Source of the DNA: Iris pallida
Taxonomy: Eukaryota; Streptophyta; Magnoliopsida; Asparagales; Iridaceae
Length of the DNA stretch: 64,000 bases
Assembly: GCA_029216955.1 (NCBI GenBank)
Contig: JANAVB010004179.1
Span: 18,778-82,777 of the forward strand
Direction of reading: 5' to 3'
Shown here: positions 58,430 through 64,000 of the stretch, in pieces
Position numbering within the stretch: the first letter of the stretch is position 1
Layout: every line of letters begins with the position of its first letter
The notes under the pieces: generated by a model
Told to the model about the DNA's origin: nothing
The model's database searches: none
Seen by the model: only the letters and a program-made list of their open reading frames with translations
Position numbers and translations under genes: made by a program

Positions 58430-59491
58430 TGTTCATCACCCAAAAGTTGTCTTCCTATCGTATCGATTAGCAGACCAGGTGTAGAAGCATGGAAAATATG
58501 GGGTTCATGCGGATCACAATCGGCCGTATGAGTACATCGGGCCAAAGTGGTCCGCATAAAGGAGAGCCGCATGACTGATTCAGCACCCCATGCGGCCTGT
58601 CTGCAAGCAGACTGATTTGAGCCGCAGAAGGAAGATATGTGGCCAAGTTGATCAGTCCTTCCGATAAAGCTGACAAACTCTGTCACAACTGACAAAAATG
58701 ACAGCTCTGACACTCTGACAAAGATAAGACGTGATCAGACAAAATGTCATGTCACTAAAAATAGGGTTCATGTGCTTAAACATAGTCATGCGGCCAGAAG
58801 GATTGCTACCCGAGCCGCATGAACCTTATACGGCTCAACCTATGCGATCCTAAAGTCTCTAAGCTTCATGCGGCCAAGGGTGACTGTAACCTAAGCCATA
58901 TGAGCTTTATGCGGCCTAAAATACAGAATCTATGCGGCTCAAAAATCCTTAAGCTAAGGGAGACTACGACCTAAGCCGTATGAGTCTTATGCATCCCAGC
59001 ATGGTCGAAAACTAAAAGACTCATGTGGCTCAAAATGACTCCAGCAGATTAATCCTATCATGCGATAGGACACGTGACAGGCTGACCAAGTCTCAACCAC
59101 CCAAATTTTTTGCAACAAAATCCCAAAAATCGCCAGTTGGCAGCCAAAGAGCGGGTCTTTACGTACTGTTATAGCCATGTGGCCATGGGCCATCTATGCG
59201 GCTCAAAACATATATTACTATAAATAACAGGGTGCCACACCCCTGCAAGAGGCTGGCAACCTATGAAGGGCAATTTCTTCAAGAGCTAAAGACTGCGTCG
59301 GATAGTCCAAGGAGTAAGGCAGAGTTGATACATTTTTTCGAGCCTCCACCGTTACCCTCCAGAATCAAAAACTAAATAATTTTACTTAGATTGTTTCCAA
59401 GAATTTTTTTCTAGGCTTTTCATTGTAAAAGCGAGTTTGCAATCAATTTCAGTGTTTCTGTAATACCTGTCTTTGATATTTTAATGACGCA
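58430..59491 (+). repeat. 5' LTR of the Tat/Ogre-like element, rich in ATGCGGC words
   Basis: The end is ATGACGCA, just before the primer site. The start lies near TGTTCATCACCC (about 58430), next to the LINE, but is not certain. At least eight ATGCGG(C/T) words or their inverse occur between 58500 and 59200, often with CTCAA or CCAA after them. CTATAAATAA at 59219-59228 is a good TATA candidate, followed by a GC-richer leader. Confidence 0.6.
59219..59228 (+). promoter_or_regulatory. Putative TATA box of the Tat/Ogre-like LTR
   Basis: CTATAAATAA lies about 270 bp before the LTR end, the best TATA match in the window. A C/G-richer leader follows. Confidence 0.5.
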
Positions 59492-59493
59492 CG

Positions 59494-59853
59494 ATGGCGA
59501 CTCTGCTGGGGACGTCCTTCTCCTCTGATGAGAAGCTGGTGACGCAATCCGACGCGTCCAAGCTCGGCTCTACGCAGCAAATGCTTGTGGTTCGTTTTGA
59601 CCAACAAGCCTTCGAAGAAATGCTCTCTGAAGGGAGCGTCAGCCCGTCACAGAAGCGAGCCAACCCAAAGAGAACCCGCAGGATGTCGAAGCACAAAACT
59701 GTTGCCCCCGACCAGGTTCTCGAAGAAGCTCCTTCTGCGGCCCAAGACGGTGATCAAGACTCTCATGTGGCTTTGCTTCCGACCGCAGAGGACCCCACTG
59801 TCCCCAAATCCAGCAAAGGAAAACACTACGGTGCTGAGTTTTTGGGGGCATAA
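59494..59853 (+). CDS. ORF1-like protein of the Tat/Ogre-like element
   Basis: The 119-codon frame has an ATG that overlaps the primer site by one base offset (MATLLGTSF...). It is hydrophilic, with a basic stretch KRANPKRTRRMSKHKT and acidic, Ser/Pro-rich parts. It shows no domain I recognise. Extra ORFs before gag of unknown role are known in Ogre-type elements. The frame stops at TAA just before the 36 bp repeats, which another frame reads through. It may therefore be a truncated form of a longer protein, or chance. Confidence 0.5.
   Translation: MATLLGTSFSSDEKLVTQSDASKLGSTQQMLVVRFDQQAFEEMLSEGSVSPSQKRANPKRTRRMSKHKTVAPDQVLEEAPSAAQDGDQDSHVALLPTAEDPTVPKSSKGKHYGAEFLGA
59495..59512 (+). other. 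Primer binding site, tRNA-Arg type
   Basis: TGGCGACTCTGCTGGGGA stands 3 bp after the LTR end. It opens with TGG, complementary to the CCA end of a tRNA, and matches the kind of site reported for Ogre elements (tRNA-Arg). Assignment to tRNA-Arg is from memory of the family and was not checked. Confidence 0.75.
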
Positions 59854-59894
59854 GGGAAATCCATACGGACGAAGAAGAGGTTGCATAATTGAAA

Positions 59895-60118
59895 TGGGCA
59901 GTCTGTCTATGCGGAAGCCAACTCTGGCCGTAGGCAGACGACCCATACGGCTACCAACTCTGACCACAGGAAGATGGCCCATACGAAAGCTAACTCTAGC
60001 CGCAGGAAGACGGCCCATGTGGCAGCCAACTCTGGCCGCAAAAAGATGGTCATGCGGCAGCCAACTCTGGCCGCAGGAAGATGGCCAATGTGGCAGCCAA
60101 TCCTGGCCTCAGACAGGA
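59895..60118 (+). repeat. 36 bp minisatellite in the ORF1 region
   Basis: About six copies of a 36 bp unit read CCAACTCTGGCCGCAGGAAG, then ATGGCCCATACGGCAG-like sequence. In one frame they encode a 12-residue repeat of the type PTLAAGRRPMWQ. One copy is shortened near 60045 and shifts the frame. The unit contains the ATGCGGC word of the LTR. Confidence 0.85.
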
Positions 60119-60119
60119 T

Positions 60120-61233
60120 GTCTCATATGGCCCTGTCAGAAGCTCTGTGTTCGACCGTCTCTCATGCGGGCCCGACTCCATGCGGCCCATTGAAAATATG
60201 GAATATTCCAATCAGGACTCTTCTTACTATGCGCCTTCAGGTGCTAAGTTGAAGAAGTCCAGGACAGTACGGGCCCAACAAGCCCTGTCAACTGTCCAAG
60301 CTACTGATCGTCAGTGGGCACCGTTAACTGTTATACGAGCTCCTGATGAAAAGTTGTACAGAACCACCCGCATCCAGTCCTCCAGGGCTAACGGACAGGG
60401 TGGATCTCTAAAGTCCCTCCAATGATCGAGAGAAAGTGCTTTTACTACCCTCGGATCAGGGAGCAAACATTATACCTACGCACTTGTGTGCTCGGGATAC
60501 CCGAGTCCACAAGTTTGATGTAAAGGTAGATCAGCCTGCTATCGACTTGCGTGAGGTGATTACTCACAAACGCAAAGGGGCAACCTTGGCATGCGATGAG
60601 TCCCTCTCGGGACGTCGTTGCACCAAGTCATCATCAACTGCTGCTGCGATAAGTCGGCAGCACCTGAAGATCGGCAGTCCATTTTCTAACGACTGCAGCA
60701 GCTAGCACCTGTCTGACAAAAACTCGAGAAACAAGTACAAATTCCGAGAGATGAGGAGTTTCCTTTTGCCTCCTGTAATTCAACTCGGAATGTTCTTCCC
60801 TGCAAGGGGTAAAAGAAAACAGGCTCTTCCATCCCGGCAATCTTAGCCAGCACTGCAAAGAAACTCTTATCTGGAGGGTTGCGGCCGATAGCCACAGGGG
60901 GTATCTATTTAAGCACTCGATCCAAAAAGAAGTTTCCAGCACCTATGGGTGCACCTTCGGCCTCCTTGAAAGTAGATGAAGCTGGGGGTAGCAGTCCCCT
61001 CAATATATGCGACAACCCGGTATACCAAGAGCATACATAGGGAGTAGAGATTCCCCAGAATTATACAACAGACTTGGACTTCCCTGAGGACGACCGCCCT
61101 CGCCAAGACGTTGCGTCTTCCTACACAGGGGGTAGCACCCCTTCCGAGTCCGAGGAAGATGACATTTCGATTCTCCGACAGTTTTTCTGTACGATAATAC
61201 GACACGGAGAGCACCTCTTCTACGGTCCCTTCC
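60120..61233 (+). other. Leader/ORF1 remainder of the Tat/Ogre-like element
   Basis: Mixed-composition DNA with several medium frames on both strands (for example 60081-60425 and 60436-60705 plus), none recognisable. CAGGGGGTA-type words recur (60900, 61128). I see no gag or protease motif until 61261. Confidence 0.45.
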
Positions 61234-61260
61234 ATGTCTACCCACGTACGGACAGTCTTT

Positions 61261-61786
61261 ATGGCCGACGACAATCCTGAAGGACCGGCTGATCGACAAC
61301 ATCTAGAAGTACTTGAAGCCATGCTATTATCCTTAGTCAAGTCTGTAGACGAAATCAAAGCTGCCTTGCTAACTCAACCAGCAAGGACGCCCGGACAAAC
61401 AAGCTTGGGAACCGCAGTCAATGCGGACTCCAATACGACTGCCCCTTCTTTGGGTGATGATCCTATAGGCGCATCCGTTCCTTCAGCTGCGGATGAAGCC
61501 AAGGAGGCAAGGAGGGAAGTCCAAGAGCTTCGAGCAATGTTCAATGCCCGAGACTCCTTCCGAGACCTCAGAGTACGGTAGCCATATCCCGTCGCGTGGA
61601 GAGATATTCCATTTCCCCCATGCTACAAATCGTTCCATATAGATTCGTATGACGGGAAGACCTCTGCTAGTCGGTACATGACTTATTTTGAGGTCACAAC
61701 CGACCACTTGCCGCATAGCGATGCCATCCTCACACGATTATTCATCGGAGCATTGGAGGGGATCAAATTCGACTGGTACCGCAACC
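61261..61786 (+). pseudogene. gag: gag of the Tat/Ogre-like element, interrupted
   Basis: Starts MADDNPEGPADRQHLEVLEA, followed by a region with KEARREVQELRAMFNARDSF. A TAG at 61579-61581 interrupts the frame, which then continues PYPVAWRDIPFPPCYKSF, IDSYDGKTSASRYMTYFE and TRLFIGALEGIKFDWYRNL. That is the conserved capsid segment of Tat-type gag (Retrotrans_gag). It ends at 61786, where a foreign LTR begins. This is the particle protein, broken by one nonsense codon and by the insertion. Confidence 0.85.
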
Positions 61787-64000
61787 TGTAACACCTATTT
61801 TTCTAAAATAAGGGTAATTTTGAACTTTTGTAAAAATTTATTATTAATAATAGAATTTATGATTTACAGGAATTTTATTAATTTAATACTATTTAAAATT
61901 GGTGAATTATAATTTTGATGTGTTAGCTAGTGAACCCTAGAACTGTTGAGCCTAGAGACTAACCATGACCATGGGGACCTAACCATGTGATTAGAATGAC
62001 TATTTACAAATTTCTAGGCAAAGTGTATTTTGGTCATTTTGTGACTTTTAAATTATTTAGGATTTTGATTAATTGGTGAATTTTAGATTATTTTAATAAT
62101 ATTTAAATTGATGTATTATGATTTTGGTCATTTTTTATATTTTAATATTTTGGGAAAATTTTATATTTTTAATATTGTTTTTATTGGATTTGTTTAGTCG
62201 AGTTTCAGTTTCGTCTCATTTTGACTTGTATTGTGACCAGGGTAGCTTAAACTCTAGATGGGACCCAAAGTTAAGTTAAGCATGGCCCACAAAACCTAAC
62301 ATTTAAGTTAGTTAGTTAGACTAATTTTTATCATGTTAGAATGGTTAAGTTAGAGACTCAAAACTAGATCCTTTTGACCCCAAACTTGAACCTAGTCTAG
62401 ACTTAACCATATGAGACTAGAGAGGGGCAATTATGACATTTCCATTAGCCCTAATGGACTCTTTATGGCAGCCACCTTTAGTGGAGAATGATTCATTTCA
62501 TTCATTACAATCTTGCCTCTTTTATTTTCCTTTTGTTTTTCTAATTTTAGAGAGCCTTCCCTTTGATTTGATCTCCAAATCAAATCATTCCTTCACCAAA
62601 TCTTCCCTCAATCATTTCTATTCGCCAAGGAAAGGGTGCTACCAAGGATTGGAAGAGAAGTGCAAGAAGGAGTGTCCACTTTGAGGAATCTTCGTATCAG
62701 AGCCGTGTCCTAAAGGATTTCATTGGGATTCCACTTCCAATAGGTAAAACCCGTCCTCTAAATCGATTTCCTTTGCATATAAATTAGTTTTGAATCTAGG
62801 ATCCATCCTCATGCATGTGTCCCCTTTAGATTCAAATTTGAGGCCATTTGGAGCTCTCTTGAGGATTTTAGATATGTGTCTTGTGTCCTACTTGATAGAT
62901 CCCAAATTAGGACACCCCATGTGTATGTATGTATGATAATAGTTTAAATGGATATTTAAATTCAGTTTTAGAATGGTTAGAGAGTGGATTGATCTTAGTT
63001 AGGATGGTTAGAATGAGTTTCATTTGGATACCTATGTTGGTATCCAAGTATCTTGGCCTACATGTGTTTCTTTTGTCCAAAACAACTCAAATTCGTCATA
63101 ATATTCATCCACATTTTTATTAACCAAAGCAACTTAGAAATGTCATAACTTTTAGCTTAGAACTCCGTTTAATCTTCCGTTTTTTAAAAGAACCGTATCG
63201 AAGTTAGATTTCCAAATATATATTTTAATAAGCTAAAATCATTCTAGAACTTTTTGTAAAATTATTTGAGTGTCAGCTGTCCGAAAGACAAACGCGTTTC
63301 GGTGTTTTCGCGATTTTGGGAGCTTCCGGACACAAAATGCGATCCGTTTGAAGTTTCGGAAAGCTAACACGAAGGGCTACGACATACTTTAATCCTAGAA
63401 TTTAGTAAAGGTCCAATTGGTACAGTATTGGTTTTAAGTAGAAGAGTGACTATACGACATAGACATTTTGTGTAACTATGAGCCTATGTAGTATGGATAT
63501 TAAATGAATGTAGAGTATGTAATGCATAATATGTTAGATGAATGAAATGATATATATATGATATTTATCCTCTTTATATTAATGTATATATAGGTTGAAT
63601 GCAAGCATGTAGGAATGCAATCAATGTAATGTATGTAAGCAATGCATAAATGCATGAATGAATGAATGATATACAATGTATGCATGAAAGTATTAATGAA
63701 TGCTAGATATGAATGCAAGGTATACATGTAATGATAGATATTAATGCATAATGTATACATAATGTAATGTAATATAAATGATAGCATGTATGGTAATGTA
63801 GAATATATGATGCAAGCATGTATATGTCCACTGTTTTCCTTTTCCTTACATTTTTCTTTCCTTGCCTTTCTATTTCAGTTTTTCCTTTTTTCGTCTTCTA
63901 TTATATATTGTATTCAAATGTATATAATGTATAGATGCATGAGTATGTAATATGCATGAATGACATGTATATAATGAAAAATAAGTATATGTATGCAACT
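61787..64000 (+). mobile_element. LTR inserted in the Tat/Ogre-like gag, runs past the window end
   Basis: Starts TGTAACACCTATTTTTC exactly where the gag frame stops, preceded by CAACC (61782-61786, putative target copy). The start type is that of plant gypsy LTRs read on the plus strand. 62430-62760 looks like a leader (CT-rich, ending AATAGGTAAAACC). 63240-63400 has a GC-richer block. 63480-64000 is full of ATGAATG, ATGTATG and GCATG words. No coding domain and no 3' end are in view. Confidence 0.7.
63480..63990. repeat. Cryptically simple ATGAATG/ATGTATGCATG region
   Basis: Irregular repetition of 4-7 bp words (GAATG, TGTATG, GCATGA) with many short inverted matches around GCATGC-like centres. 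The antisense frame at 63500-63787 is a by-product. Confidence 0.8.

Larger units (their letters stand above)
58430..61786 (+). mobile_element. Tat/Ogre-like Ty3/gypsy element, 5' part
   Basis: Plus-strand LTR (about 58430-59491), primer site, leader/ORF1 region (59494 to about 61230) and the start of gag (61261-61786), cut by another LTR. A tRNA-Arg-type primer site and an extra ORF before gag are known traits of the Ogre/Tat lineage. The lineage call is inference. The exact LTR start is unclear. Confidence 0.7.

Noticed and set aside
60634..60942. Antisense frames in the Tat/Ogre-like leader
   Set aside because: Opposite to the element, with no motif and overlapping other frames of similar size.

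Overview
This window is intergenic, heterochromatin-like DNA from a flowering plant. I found no convincing host gene. Nearly everything classifiable is a transposable element, usually broken and often inserted into another one: Ty3/gypsy chromovirus elements of the Tekay/Del type, a non-coding LTR family, CACTA (En/Spm) DNA transposons with TNP2 and Ptta-type genes, an L1-type LINE, a tRNA-derived SINE, MITEs and a Tat/Ogre-like gypsy element with a tRNA-Arg-type primer site. That combination points to an angiosperm. I cannot name the species.

Layout. 1-7104: 5' part of a minus-strand Tekay-like element (E1) with a 3.25 kb LTR and a gag-pol broken by four nonsense codons and a frameshift. 7105-15577: plus-strand non-coding internal domain and 3' LTR of a second element (E2), whose LTR carries a 2 kb solo LTR (11955-13945). 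15578-21660: decayed pol and 3' LTR of a third element (E3). E3's pol begins abruptly at the E2 LTR edge, so the likely nesting is E1 in E2 in E3. 21661-26243: unassigned DNA split by another solo LTR (21862-25059). 26244-26880: nested MITEs.

27608-45743: CACTA element A, minus strand. Its TNP2 gene is split by a 12.5 kb array (29902-42396) of a non-coding LTR element with the order LTR-internal-LTR-internal-LTR. The TNP2 reading frame resumes across the array, and the 5 bp target duplication can still be read after CpG decay. 46157-53978: CACTA element B, with matching ATG target duplications, a five-exon Ptta-type gene, a TNP2 gene with a large internal deletion, a 480 bp palindrome and a hAT-type MITE. 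B lies inside older CACTA-like sequence.

54139-58440: unassigned AT-rich DNA, a SINE, a 1.2 kb GC-rich segment bounded by inverted 70 bp repeats and (TA)n, and the 3' end of an LINE. About 58430-61786: LTR, primer site, ORF1 and gag start of a Tat/Ogre-like element, cut in gag by the start of another LTR that runs past the window end.

The elements do not form a pathway. The main interest is structural: the tandem LTR array with its recoverable insertion site, the conserved non-coding internal domain shared by E2 and the array, recent-looking palindromes, and the bounded GC-rich segment. Element boundaries rest on TG/CA ends, target duplications and frame continuity read by eye. Percent identities were not computed.
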